A DNA stretch of 64,000 nucleotides from Cupriavidus pauculus (GTDB lineage: Bacteria; Pseudomonadota; Gammaproteobacteria; Burkholderiales; Burkholderiaceae): the NCBI RefSeq assembly GCF_022179805.1, contig NZ_BPUO01000004.1:434001-498000 (forward strand), read 5' to 3'. Below the pieces are notes generated by a model that made no database searches, was not told the DNA's origin, and saw nothing but the letters and a program-made list of their open reading frames with translations. Below are positions 52,747-60,516 of this stretch, piece by piece (position 1 is the first letter of the stretch; each line of letters starts with the position of its first letter). The translations under genes were made by a program, and so were the position numbers.

Positions 52747-54404
52747 TACCAGCTCCTGAAGCGTGCCGGCGGGTTATAGAGCCCGCCCGACCATTCCACC
52801 AGGTCGGCCATGCTGCGTGCGGCCAGCAGCGAGCGCGACGCCTGGGCACGATGCACGCCAAGGTCCTCGGGCAATGCGATCAGGCCGTCGCTGCGCATCT
52901 GGCGCGTGGTGGCGGGGTCGTGCCGCATGCCGATCGGCGTGACGCCGGCCACGGCGGCGATCATGCGGCGCCGTTCCTCCAGCGAGCGTGCCTTGTAGAG
53001 ATAGGCGATGCCTTCCTCGGTCAGCACGTGGGTCACGTCGTCGCCGTAGATCATCACGGGTGCCAGCGGCATGCCGCTGTCCTTGGCCACCTGCACGGCG
53101 TCCATCGATTCCACGAAGGTCGGCTTGCCGCCGGCCTGGAATGTTTCCACCATCTGCACCACGAGCTTGCGGCCACGCGCTAGTGGGTCGTCGGTCTCGA
53201 TCAGGTCCAGCCAGGCCGGCGTGGCGTGCCGGCGGCCGCCCGGGTTGTGGCCCATGTTCGGCGCGCCGCCAAAGCCGGACAGGCGGCCGCGCGTGACCGT
53301 CGACGAATGGCCGTCGCCGTCGATCTGCAGCGTCGAGCCGATAAACAGGTCCACCGCGTACTGGCCGGCGAGCTGGCAGAACGCGCGGTTGGACCGCATG
53401 CTGCCATCGGCGCCGGTGAAGAACACATCGGGCCGCGCGGCCACGTAGTCTTCCATGCCCAGTTCGCTGCCAAAGCTGTGCACGCTTTCCACCCAGCCAG
53501 ACTCGATGGCCGGGATCAGCGTGGGATGCGGGTTCAGCGTCCAGTACTTGCAGATCTTGCCCTTCAGGCCCAGTTGCTCGCCGTAGGTGGGCAGGATCAG
53601 TTCGATGGCAGCGGTGTTGAAGCCGATACCGTGGTTCAGCGACTGGACGTTGTGGCGCTCGTAGATGCCGCGGATGGCCATCATCGCCATCAGGATGTGC
53701 ACGGGCTTGATCAGACGCGGATCGCGCGTGAACAGCGGCTCGCAGAAGAACGGCTTGTCGGACTGCACCACGTAGTCGATCCAGGAGCCCGGAATGTCCA
53801 CGCGGGGCAGGTCGGCCGGGTCGTCGACGATCTCGTTGACCTGGGCAATCACGATACCGTCGCGGAACGCGGCTGCTTCCACCAGCGCCGGTGAATCCTC
53901 GGTGCTCGGGCCCGTGTAGAGGTTGCCCTGGCGGTCGGCCTTGTAGCCGGCGGTCAGCACGATGTTCGGCGTCAGGTCGACATAGAGTCGCGAATACAGC
54001 TCGATATAGGTGTGGATGGCGCCCACTTCGAGCAGGCCGTCTTCCAGGAACTGGGATATCCGCACGCTCTGGGCGCCGGCATAGGCAAAGTCGAGCTTGC
54101 GGGCAATGCCGCGCTCGAACAGGTCCAGATGTTCCACCCGGCTCACGCTCGGGATGATCATGTGCAGGTCGTGCAGGCGCGACGGGTCGGCGTCGGCCAG
54201 CGCGCGAGACAGGAAATCGGCCTGCTTCTGGTTATTGCCTTCCAGCACCACGCGGTCGCCCGGCGCGGTGATCGTTTCGAGGAAGCGGACGATGTCGTCG
54301 GTGGGTACGACCTTGCCGGTGGCGATGCGCGCCCCAAGGCCCTGGCGGCGCCGCTTCTCGGTGCGGCGCGTATCCCACTGTCGTTCCGGTATCGGGTTCA
54401 GCAT
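52746..54404 (-). CDS. mdcA: Malonate decarboxylase alpha subunit (acetyl-ACP:malonate ACP transferase)
   Basis: A 552-residue CoA-transferase-like subunit that exchanges the acetyl group on MdcC for malonate, the first catalytic step. Typical phrases are DRVVLEGNNQKQADFLS, GLLEVGAIHTYIELYSRL, FCQLAGQYAVDLFIGSTLQI and SGFGGAPNMGHNPGGRRH. GGAG lies six bases before the ATG. A possible promoter (TTGTTT, 18 bases, TATCGT) and a perfect 15-base palindrome lie in the 135-base gap to mdcR. Confidence 0.93.
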   Translation of the reverse strand: MLNPIPERQWDTRRTEKRRRQGLGARIATGKVVPTDDIVRFLETITAPGDRVVLEGNNQKQADFLSRALADADPSRLHDLHMIIPSVSRVEHLDLFERGIARKLDFAYAGAQSVRISQFLEDGLLEVGAIHTYIELYSRLYVDLTPNIVLTAGYKADRQGNLYTGPSTEDSPALVEAAAFRDGIVIAQVNEIVDDPADLPRVDIPGSWIDYVVQSDKPFFCEPLFTRDPRLIKPVHILMAMMAIRGIYERHNVQSLNHGIGFNTAAIELILPTYGEQLGLKGKICKYWTLNPHPTLIPAIESGWVESVHSFGSELGMEDYVAARPDVFFTGADGSMRSNRAFCQLAGQYAVDLFIGSTLQIDGDGHSSTVTRGRLSGFGGAPNMGHNPGGRRHATPAWLDLIETDDPLARGRKLVVQMVETFQAGGKPTFVESMDAVQVAKDSGMPLAPVMIYGDDVTHVLTEEGIAYLYKARSLEERRRMIAAVAGVTPIGMRHDPATTRQMRSDGLIALPEDLGVHRAQASRSLLAARSMADLVEWSGGLYNPPARFRSW

Positions 54405-54486
54405 GACGTCTCCGGTGTGCTGCGGTCGTTACCAGAACGATAGGCGACAGCAACCCCGGCAAACAATCAAGCTGGACGGCGGAACG

Positions 54487-54501
54487 TTACGCTGGGCGTA
54501 A
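54487..54501. promoter_or_regulatory. Perfect palindrome upstream of mdcA (MdcR operator candidate)
   Basis: TTACGC-TGG-GCGTAA is a perfect 6-3-6 inverted repeat centred 90 bases upstream of the mdcA start. LysR activators usually bind such dyads about 60 bases upstream of the transcription start, which matches the promoter proposed near mdcA. Confidence 0.6.
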
Positions 54502-54539
54502 AAGTGGCGTTGGCGTTTCAGCGCCTCAGCGCTTCGGCA

Positions 54540-55451
54540 TCAGCACTTCTGGGTCAGCATGCGGCAGACCGCCGCCAGCGCCAGCAGGTTGGGGTCGCGC
54601 TCGCGGCGCCGCAGGAAGCTGAGTCCGATGGTCTGCTTCATGCCGTAGTCGGCGGTCAGCGGCACGAAGGCCACGTTGCGCGCGAACACGTCGCGCACGC
54701 GGCCCGGCAGCAGCGAGTAGCCGATGCCGCCGCCCACGAGGTTCATCAGCGAGAAGATGTCGCCCACCTTCATCACCACATTGGGCGTGAAGTCGGCAAT
54801 CCGGAACGCCTCGGCAAAGCCGCTGGACGTCACGAAACCATCGCCCAGCGACACAAACGGCTCGTCGCGGCACTGGCGCAGGTCCACGGCGTCCAGCTTG
54901 GCGTAGTGCGAATCGGCCGGCGTGGCAAAGAAGATGTCGTCCTCGAACATCGGAATCGACTCGATCTCCGGGCCCGGTTCGGGCAGGCCCATCAGCGTGG
55001 CGTCGATGGTGCCATGGCGCAGCTTGTCCAGCAGGTCGGCGTTGGAGCCCAGCACCAGTTCGGTCTGCAGCTCGGGGCGGCGCATCTTGATGCCGATCAC
55101 CACCTGCGGCACGGTGCGGATGGTCAGCGAATACAGCGAGCCGATCTTGAGCTGGTCGGCCGAATAGCCGGCGGCCTCGCGCGTGATGCGCACGCCGTCG
55201 GCCATGGTCTTGAGCACGTCGCGCGCCACGTCGGCCAGCACGTGGGCCGCCTCGGTGGGCAGCAGGTTGCGCCCCTCGTGGCGGAACAGCGCGCAGCGCA
55301 GCCCTTCTTCCAGCGAATGCAGGGCCCGGTGCACGCTCACCGTGCTGACTTCTAGCGTCTCGGCGGCCTTGGCCAGGTTGCCGGTTTCCATGAACGCGAG
55401 CAGCGCTTCGAGCTTGCGGAACGTGATGTCTTCGCTGATGCGTTCGGGCAT
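54540..55451 (-). CDS. mdcR: LysR-family regulator of malonate decarboxylase
   Basis: A 303-residue LysR protein: HTH region ITFRKLEALLAFMETGNLAKAAE and VSTVSVHRALHSLEEGLRCA, then an effector domain (IGIKMRRPELQTELVLGSN, VVMKVGDIFSLMNLVGGGIG). Location directly upstream of mdcA and resemblance to MdcR proteins support the name. Unlike most LysR activators it is on the same strand as its target and is not divergent. The ATG at 55451 gives the normal N-terminus. Confidence 0.85.
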   Translation of the reverse strand: MPERISEDITFRKLEALLAFMETGNLAKAAETLEVSTVSVHRALHSLEEGLRCALFRHEGRNLLPTEAAHVLADVARDVLKTMADGVRITREAAGYSADQLKIGSLYSLTIRTVPQVVIGIKMRRPELQTELVLGSNADLLDKLRHGTIDATLMGLPEPGPEIESIPMFEDDIFFATPADSHYAKLDAVDLRQCRDEPFVSLGDGFVTSSGFAEAFRIADFTPNVVMKVGDIFSLMNLVGGGIGYSLLPGRVRDVFARNVAFVPLTADYGMKQTIGLSFLRRRERDPNLLALAAVCRMLTQKC

Positions 55452-55544
55452 GGGAGAAAGGATCGGGGCGGTGTGCGGACAGGCCCCGATCATCGCACAC
55501 CAGCGGCGGCCACGCCATTTGGGCCGGCCCGGTGCCGCGCAAAT

Positions 55545-55587
55545 ATGTCGCCCGATGTCACCAGCCCGGCATGACATATCCCGACAT
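55545..55587. promoter_or_regulatory. Four-half-site symmetric operator upstream of the secreted repeat protein
   Basis: ATGTCG, 4 bases, ATGTCA, 11 bases, TGACAT, 4 bases, CGACAT: two direct half-sites 10 bases apart, mirrored exactly on the other side. A 10-base half-site period is typical of OmpR-family response regulators; such a regulator is encoded 1.5 kb downstream. It lies 94 bases upstream of mdcR and 98 bases upstream of the secreted protein. Confidence 0.55.
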
Positions 55588-55684
55588 GAATTGCGGGGCG
55601 ACAGGCGCCGGTTCGCATCCTAGAGTTCAGCCCGTCGACGCGATGCACGCGTCAAAACGAACCAGAACCGAGAGGACTTCCACC

Positions 55685-56644
55685 ATGGCCCGTCGCACCC
55701 TGATCGTCGCAGCCGGAGCGCTGCTCATGCTTGCCAATGCGCCCGTCTTTGCCTGGAGCGGTGGCCATTTCAACGCCTACACGCCGCGTGGCGAGTTCAG
55801 CGGCGGCCATGCGATGTCGTGCGGCGGCGGAAGCTGCTCGCATGCCGGTGGCGCGGTGGGCCCCTGGGGCGGCGCGGCTACCAACACCGGCACCGTGACG
55901 CGCAATGCACCGGGCCAGTTCTCGAATTCGGGCACGGCGGTGGGACCGAACGGTCGTTCGGTACAGCACGACGGCAGCACCAGCTGCGCGGGCGGCACCT
56001 GCGACCACACCGGCGACATGACCGGATCGAACGGCCACTCGGCCACCACCAACGGCAGCGTGACGCGTAACGGCGTCGGCCAGTACAGCTCGTCGGGTAC
56101 GGTGACCGGCGGCAATGGCAACAGCTACGGCCACTCGGCATCGACGAACTGCGCCGGCAACACCTGCGACCGCTCCGGCACCGTGAACAACAGCTATGGC
56201 GGCAGCGTCACGCACTCCGGCAGCGCCACCCGCGTGGCCCCGGGCGTGGTGACCACCGGCAGCGGCAGCACCGTCTACCACGGCGCCACCGTCAGCGCGG
56301 GCGCAACGGTCAGCACCGGCACCACGGTGGTTGTGGGTGCCGCCCCGGTGTACGTGCCGCCGCCCCCGCCGGTAGCCATCGTGGCCCCGGTGCCGGTCTA
56401 TGTGCCGCCGCCCCCGCCCGTCGCCGTGGTGGCCCCCGCGCCGGCCGTGATGCCGCCGCCGCCCCCGCCGGTGGTCGTGCCGGCCCCCGTGGTGATCGCA
56501 CCGCCCCCGCCGGTTCGCGTGGCACCGCTGCCCACCGTGGTGGTGACCGCACCGCGTCCGGTGTACGTGGCGCCGGCCCGGGTGGCCGTGCTGGTGCCGG
56601 GCCACTGGGTGGGCCATGTATGGGTGCCTGCTCACTACGCTTGA
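55685..56644 (+). CDS. Secreted protein with three 55-residue CxxxxC repeats and a Pro-rich C-terminus
   Basis: A 319-residue exported protein. The signal peptide (RTLIVAAGALLMLANAPVFA) is followed by three repeats of exactly 55 residues, each with a C-x4-C pair (C46/C51, C101/C106, C156/C161) in Gly/Ser/Thr/Asn-rich sequence. Residues about 215-300 are PPPPP-V-type proline-rich repeats. It ends in VPGHWVGHVWVPAHY, a W-x-G-x-W-like motif seen in several Burkholderiales envelope proteins. GAGAGGA precedes the ATG. No enzyme motif is seen; a surface or envelope structural role is likely. Confidence 0.8.
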   Translation: MARRTLIVAAGALLMLANAPVFAWSGGHFNAYTPRGEFSGGHAMSCGGGSCSHAGGAVGPWGGAATNTGTVTRNAPGQFSNSGTAVGPNGRSVQHDGSTSCAGGTCDHTGDMTGSNGHSATTNGSVTRNGVGQYSSSGTVTGGNGNSYGHSASTNCAGNTCDRSGTVNNSYGGSVTHSGSATRVAPGVVTTGSGSTVYHGATVSAGATVSTGTTVVVGAAPVYVPPPPPVAIVAPVPVYVPPPPPVAVVAPAPAVMPPPPPPVVVPAPVVIAPPPPVRVAPLPTVVVTAPRPVYVAPARVAVLVPGHWVGHVWVPAHYA

Positions 56645-56722
56645 GCGGCTGGATCTGACGAATTCTCAACCCCGCCGAGACCGCCGGATAAGCCGGCGCC
56701 GGCAAACCAACGGAGTTTCACC

Positions 56723-57022
56723 ATGAAGAAGATGATGGCAGTAGTGATCTTGTGTATTGTTTCGGCAGGTGCCATGGCCCAGGGGATGCCCGGTGGCGGC
56801 GGTGAAAACAAGATGGAGCGGACCGAGCAGGTGCTCTCGCAGCTCCAGACGCGTTTTGCCAATGCCAACACCACGCGTGACGGCAAGCTGACGCGGGCGC
56901 AGGCGCAGGCGGGCATGCCGATGGTGGCGAAGCATTTCGACGAGATCGATACGCACCATGTGGGCTACCTGACGCTGCCGCAGATCGAAGCCTTCATGGC
57001 GCAGCGCATGCGGTCGCGTTGA
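56723..57022 (+). CDS. Small secreted EF-hand-like protein
   Basis: A 99-residue protein with signal peptide (MKKMMAVVILCIVSAGAMAQ). Two EF-hand-like helix-loop-helix segments follow (RFANANTTRDGKLTRAQA and HFDEIDTHHVGYLTLPQIEAF), but the loops lack several acidic ligands, so calcium binding is doubtful. It begins 78 bases after the repeat protein and 42 bases before the response regulator, suggesting a common transcript and a periplasmic role linked to the two-component system. Confidence 0.82.
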   Translation: MKKMMAVVILCIVSAGAMAQGMPGGGGENKMERTEQVLSQLQTRFANANTTRDGKLTRAQAQAGMPMVAKHFDEIDTHHVGYLTLPQIEAFMAQRMRSR

Positions 57023-57064
57023 TGGGTCAAGAAAAAGAACAGGAAAAAGTACCGGAGACACGGC

Positions 57065-57778
57065 ATGGAGCAGGGACACCGCATCATCGTGCTCGACGAC
57101 GAAGCCGAGCTGCGCAACATGCTGCAGCGCTTTCTGACCGGCCATGGCTTCCAGGTGCGCGCCGTGGCCGACGGCAAGCAGCTCAACCGCTACCTGCAGC
57201 GCGAGCCGTACGACCTGCTGGTGCTGGACCTGATGATGGAGCCCGAGGACGGGCTCACGGTCTGCCGCCGGCTGCGCGCCGAAGGGCAGACCATGCCGAT
57301 CCTGATGCTGACGGCCAAGGGTGATCCGGCCGACCGCGTGGTGGGCCTGGACACCGGTGCCGACGACTACCTGGCCAAGCCCTTTCTGCCCGACGAACTG
57401 GTGGCCCGCATCCGCGCATTGCTGCGGCGCCAGAAAATCGCGTCGGGCGATCCCACGGTTACCAGCCAGACGCTGAGCTTTGGCGAATTCCGCTTCGATG
57501 TGGGCAAGCAGGCGCTCACGCGGGGCGGCGAGCCCGTTGAGGTGCATTCCGCGCAGATGCTGCTGCTGCACGCGTTGGGGTCGTCGCCGAACCGGGCGGT
57601 GAGCCGCGAGAACCTGCTGGCGCGTGCGCGTGGCCGCGACCATGACGCGCTGGACCGCAGCATCGACGTGCAGATCCTGCGGCTGCGCCAGATCGTCGAG
57701 GAAGACCCTTCCAAGCCGCGCTTCATCAAGACCGTCTGGGGCGTGGGCTACATGCTGGTGGCGGGCGTGGACGCGTGA
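57065..57778 (+). CDS. OmpR-family response regulator
   Basis: A 237-residue regulator: receiver domain with acidic pair (IVLDDEAEL), phospho-Asp in LLVLDLMMEPEDG, Thr in MLTAKG and Lys in LAKPF, then a winged-helix DNA-binding domain (VSRENLLARARGRDHDALDRS, VDVQILRLRQIVEEDP-like ending). It pairs with the kinase encoded immediately downstream (stop and start share one base). It is a candidate for the symmetric operator at 55545. Confidence 0.92.
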   Translation: MEQGHRIIVLDDEAELRNMLQRFLTGHGFQVRAVADGKQLNRYLQREPYDLLVLDLMMEPEDGLTVCRRLRAEGQTMPILMLTAKGDPADRVVGLDTGADDYLAKPFLPDELVARIRALLRRQKIASGDPTVTSQTLSFGEFRFDVGKQALTRGGEPVEVHSAQMLLLHALGSSPNRAVSRENLLARARGRDHDALDRSIDVQILRLRQIVEEDPSKPRFIKTVWGVGYMLVAGVDA

Positions 57779-59085
57779 TGCGCAGCCTGCTGCCGCGCTC
57801 ATTGCTGGCACGCAATATCGTGCTGCTGGTGATCCTGGTGTTCCTGACCCAGGCGTGCTCGCTGTTCGTGCTGCTGCACTACGTGCAGCGTCCGCGCGTG
57901 GAGCGTGCGGCCACGGTGTTCTCGCAGTACATCGGCATGATGGATCGCGCGCTCAACGCCATGCCGCCCGACGAGGGCAAGGCGGCGCTGGCCCGCATCG
58001 GCGGCCAGACCGAACCGCCGGCCGACGATCCGCCTGGCGCCGAGGTGGCGCACCCGTTCCGCACCTGGCAGCGCGATGTCTTCATGCGTGCGCTGAACCG
58101 ACACCTGGCCCGCGATACCGACGTGCGCTGGCAGGACAGCGGCGACGAGGAAAAGCTCTGGATCCGCGTGCACGCGGCAGGGCATCCGGCGTGGATCGCG
58201 CTGCCGATGACCGCCGATTCCCAGGCCAGCGGCATTACGGCGGCCATCGCGCTGTCCGCGGCGCTGGGCCTGCTGGCGGCGCTGACGGGCTATCTGCTGC
58301 AGCGGCATATCAACCGGCCGCTGCAGGACCTGGCGCATGCCGCCAACGAGATCCACGCGGGCGAGATGCCCGAGCCGCTGCCGACCAACGGCCCGACCGA
58401 GATCGCCGAGGTGAGCCGCACATTCAACGAGATGACCGAAGCGCTGCAGCAGGCAGAGAAGACGCGTGCGCTGATGCTGGCGGGTGTGTCGCACGACATC
58501 CGTACGCCGCTGACCAAGCTGCGCCTGGCCATGGCAATGACCATGCCGCGTGGCACCGATGACGCATTCGTGGCCTCGGTGGAGGGCTATCTCGATCACA
58601 TCGACATGATCCTGCAGCAGTTCATGGACTACGCGGGCAGTGGCGAGAAAGAGGCGCCGCAGCCCGGCGATCTCAACGCGCTGGTCAGCCAGCTTGCCGC
58701 CGATTTCGCGGGCCTGGGGCATGAGTTCGAACTGGACCTGGGGCCGTTGCACCCGGTGGTGTACCGGCCCACGAGCATGCTGCGCATGTTGATGAACCTG
58801 ATGCAGAACGCCATCAAATACGGCAAGACGGGGCTCTTCGTGCGCACCTGGCAGGCCGATGGGCATGCGCACGTGGCGATCTGTGATCGCGGCACCGGCA
58901 TCGGCGTGGCCGAACTCGAAAAGCTGCGTGCGCCATTCAGCCGTGGCAGCAACACGCGCGGGGAAGGCGGCACGGGCCTGGGGCTGGCCATCGTCGACCG
59001 CATCGCGCGGCTGCACGGCGGCATGCTGTCGTTTCGCGAGCGCGACGGCGGCGGGCTGGAAGTGGTGGTGTCGCTGCCCGCGTGA
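57778..59085 (+). CDS. HAMP-domain sensor histidine kinase (EnvZ/RstB type)
   Basis: A 435-residue inner-membrane kinase. A first membrane segment (NIVLLVILVFLTQACSLFVLL), a periplasmic domain of about 140 residues, a second segment (GITAAIALSAALGLLAALTGYLL), a HAMP linker, the phosphoacceptor His in AGVSHDIRTPLTKLRLAM, and the ATPase boxes (LMNLMQNAIKYG, DRGTGIG, GGTGLGLAIVDRI). The ATG at 57778 forms a TGATG junction with the regulator. The signal is unknown. Confidence 0.92.
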   Translation: MRSLLPRSLLARNIVLLVILVFLTQACSLFVLLHYVQRPRVERAATVFSQYIGMMDRALNAMPPDEGKAALARIGGQTEPPADDPPGAEVAHPFRTWQRDVFMRALNRHLARDTDVRWQDSGDEEKLWIRVHAAGHPAWIALPMTADSQASGITAAIALSAALGLLAALTGYLLQRHINRPLQDLAHAANEIHAGEMPEPLPTNGPTEIAEVSRTFNEMTEALQQAEKTRALMLAGVSHDIRTPLTKLRLAMAMTMPRGTDDAFVASVEGYLDHIDMILQQFMDYAGSGEKEAPQPGDLNALVSQLAADFAGLGHEFELDLGPLHPVVYRPTSMLRMLMNLMQNAIKYGKTGLFVRTWQADGHAHVAICDRGTGIGVAELEKLRAPFSRGSNTRGEGGTGLGLAIVDRIARLHGGMLSFRERDGGGLEVVVSLPA

Positions 59086-59193
59086 CATGGAATGAAATAG
59101 TTCCTGCCTGGCTTGTTGCAGGGCCGTCGACCAATACTGGGTCTGCCCGGCACCGATGTCCGGTGCCAACCGAAACCCAGCAAGGACCCGATC

Positions 59194-59952
59194 ATGCAAA
59201 CCACTTTCCAAGCCTTCTCGCGCACCGCCAAGCAACTGACCATCGCCGCCATGGCAGCCGCCACGATGATGATGGCCGGCGGCGCCTCCGCCGCGACGAT
59301 GATCTCCGAAGCGTCGGTGCCGGCATCGGTGTCGCGTGTGCAGCCGGAAGTGGTCTATGTGCGCGGCTTCGATGTGGACGCTGGCCAAGTCAAGGTCGAC
59401 AACTCGATGATGCATCGGATCAAGGCCATGGCATCGGACAACGGCGGCAGCGCGCAGGACCAGGACGCGATGGCGGCACGCAATGCCACGGTCGACGAGA
59501 TCGTCAAGCAACTGCAGGCCAAGGGCGTGAATGCCGTGCGCCTTGATGGCCCGGTGCCCACCGACGCCAACGCGCTGATCGTGGAAGGCCGCTTCGACAA
59601 GATCGATGAAGGCAAGCAACGCCGCCGCACGCTGATCGGCCTGGGCGCTGGCAAGAGCGACGTGTCGGCATCGGTGCAGGTGCTGTACCAGCCGGCGCAT
59701 GCGCAACCGATTCCGCTGGCCCTGTTCGATACCAGCGCCGACAGCGGCCATATGCCCGGCGTAGCCGAGACGGCCGGCGTGGGTGCGGCGGCCAGCCATG
59801 TCGCCACGGCGGCAGCGACCGGTGTGGCCGTGCACGGTGCCAGCGAATACAAGCGCGATAGCGTCAATGCCGAAGCCGCGCGTGTGGGCGACGCCGTCGT
59901 GAAGCAGGTGATGGCCGTGATCGGCCAACCCGGCCGCGCCGCGCGTATCTGA
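59194..59952 (+). CDS. Exported DUF4410-family protein
   Basis: A 252-residue protein with signal sequence (LTIAAMAAATMMMAGGASAA). The mature part resembles DUF4410 proteins: VYVRGFDVDAGQVKVDN, a NATVDEIVKQLQAKGVNAVRL segment, then ALIVEGRFDKIDEGKQRRRTLIGLGAGKSDV, and a helical tail (EAARVGDAVVKQVMAVIG). Function unknown; such proteins are periplasmic or outer-membrane associated. AAGGAC precedes the ATG. Confidence 0.82.
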   Translation: MQTTFQAFSRTAKQLTIAAMAAATMMMAGGASAATMISEASVPASVSRVQPEVVYVRGFDVDAGQVKVDNSMMHRIKAMASDNGGSAQDQDAMAARNATVDEIVKQLQAKGVNAVRLDGPVPTDANALIVEGRFDKIDEGKQRRRTLIGLGAGKSDVSASVQVLYQPAHAQPIPLALFDTSADSGHMPGVAETAGVGAAASHVATAAATGVAVHGASEYKRDSVNAEAARVGDAVVKQVMAVIGQPGRAARI

Positions 59953-59977
59953 GCCGGATTGCAACGGATCTAACGGA

Positions 59978-60007
59978 AAGGACGCCCTCGGGCGTCCTTC
60001 CTTTTTT
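59978..60007 (+). terminator. Rho-independent terminator after the DUF4410 gene
   Basis: AAGGACGCCC and GGGCGTCCTT form a perfect 10-base stem with a 2-base loop, followed after CC by TTTTTT. Confidence 0.9.
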
Positions 60008-60019
60008 CTGATGCATCAG
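60008..60019. promoter_or_regulatory. Perfect 12-base palindrome upstream of the MarR gene
   Basis: CTGATGCATCAG lies 35 bases before the GTG start, directly after the terminator. A related CTGATTCATC occurs about 27 bases further on. It is a likely MarR autoregulatory site. Confidence 0.5.
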
Positions 60020-60054
60020 ATACATTGGCGTGTCGCTGATTCATCCGAAATGCC

Positions 60055-60495
60055 GTGAAACACTACACACGCGAAAACTTCCAACTGACGCAGAGTGTCG
60101 GATTTCACCTGAACCGGGCGCGCAACAGCCTGCTGATGGAGATGGATGCCGCGCTGCGTCCGCTGGACATCACCGCCCAGCAGATGGGGATCATGCAGTC
60201 GCTGATGCGCGGCGCAGCCAATACCCCGCTCGAAATCAGCCGGCTGCTGGGCATCGACACCGGCCTGATGACGCGCATGCTGGACAAGCTCGAAAACAAG
60301 GGCCTGCTGCAGCGCCAGCGCAGCGACGAAGATCGGCGCGTCATCCACTTGATCCTGACGGCCAAGGGCAAGGCGGTAGCGGCGCAGATTCCCGACATCG
60401 CGCCCGATGTGCTCAATCACCGCCTGCGCAATTTCTCGAAAGACGAGTTCAACGAATTCATGCGCCTGCTGCAGAAGTTCGTGGACGGCAGCTGA
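60055..60495 (+). CDS. MarR-family transcriptional regulator
   Basis: A 146-residue MarR protein with a complete winged-helix core: ITAQQMGIMQSLMRGAANTPLE, recognition helix IDTGLMTRMLDKLENKGLL and wing QRSDEDRRVIHLILTAKG. The GTG start at 60055 is the only suitable one. It converges on the YbfB-like MFS gene, which it may or may not control. Confidence 0.87.
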   Translation: MKHYTRENFQLTQSVGFHLNRARNSLLMEMDAALRPLDITAQQMGIMQSLMRGAANTPLEISRLLGIDTGLMTRMLDKLENKGLLQRQRSDEDRRVIHLILTAKGKAVAAQIPDIAPDVLNHRLRNFSKDEFNEFMRLLQKFVDGS

Positions 60496-60516
60496 GCGCG
60501 CCGCCCACGAACTCGT

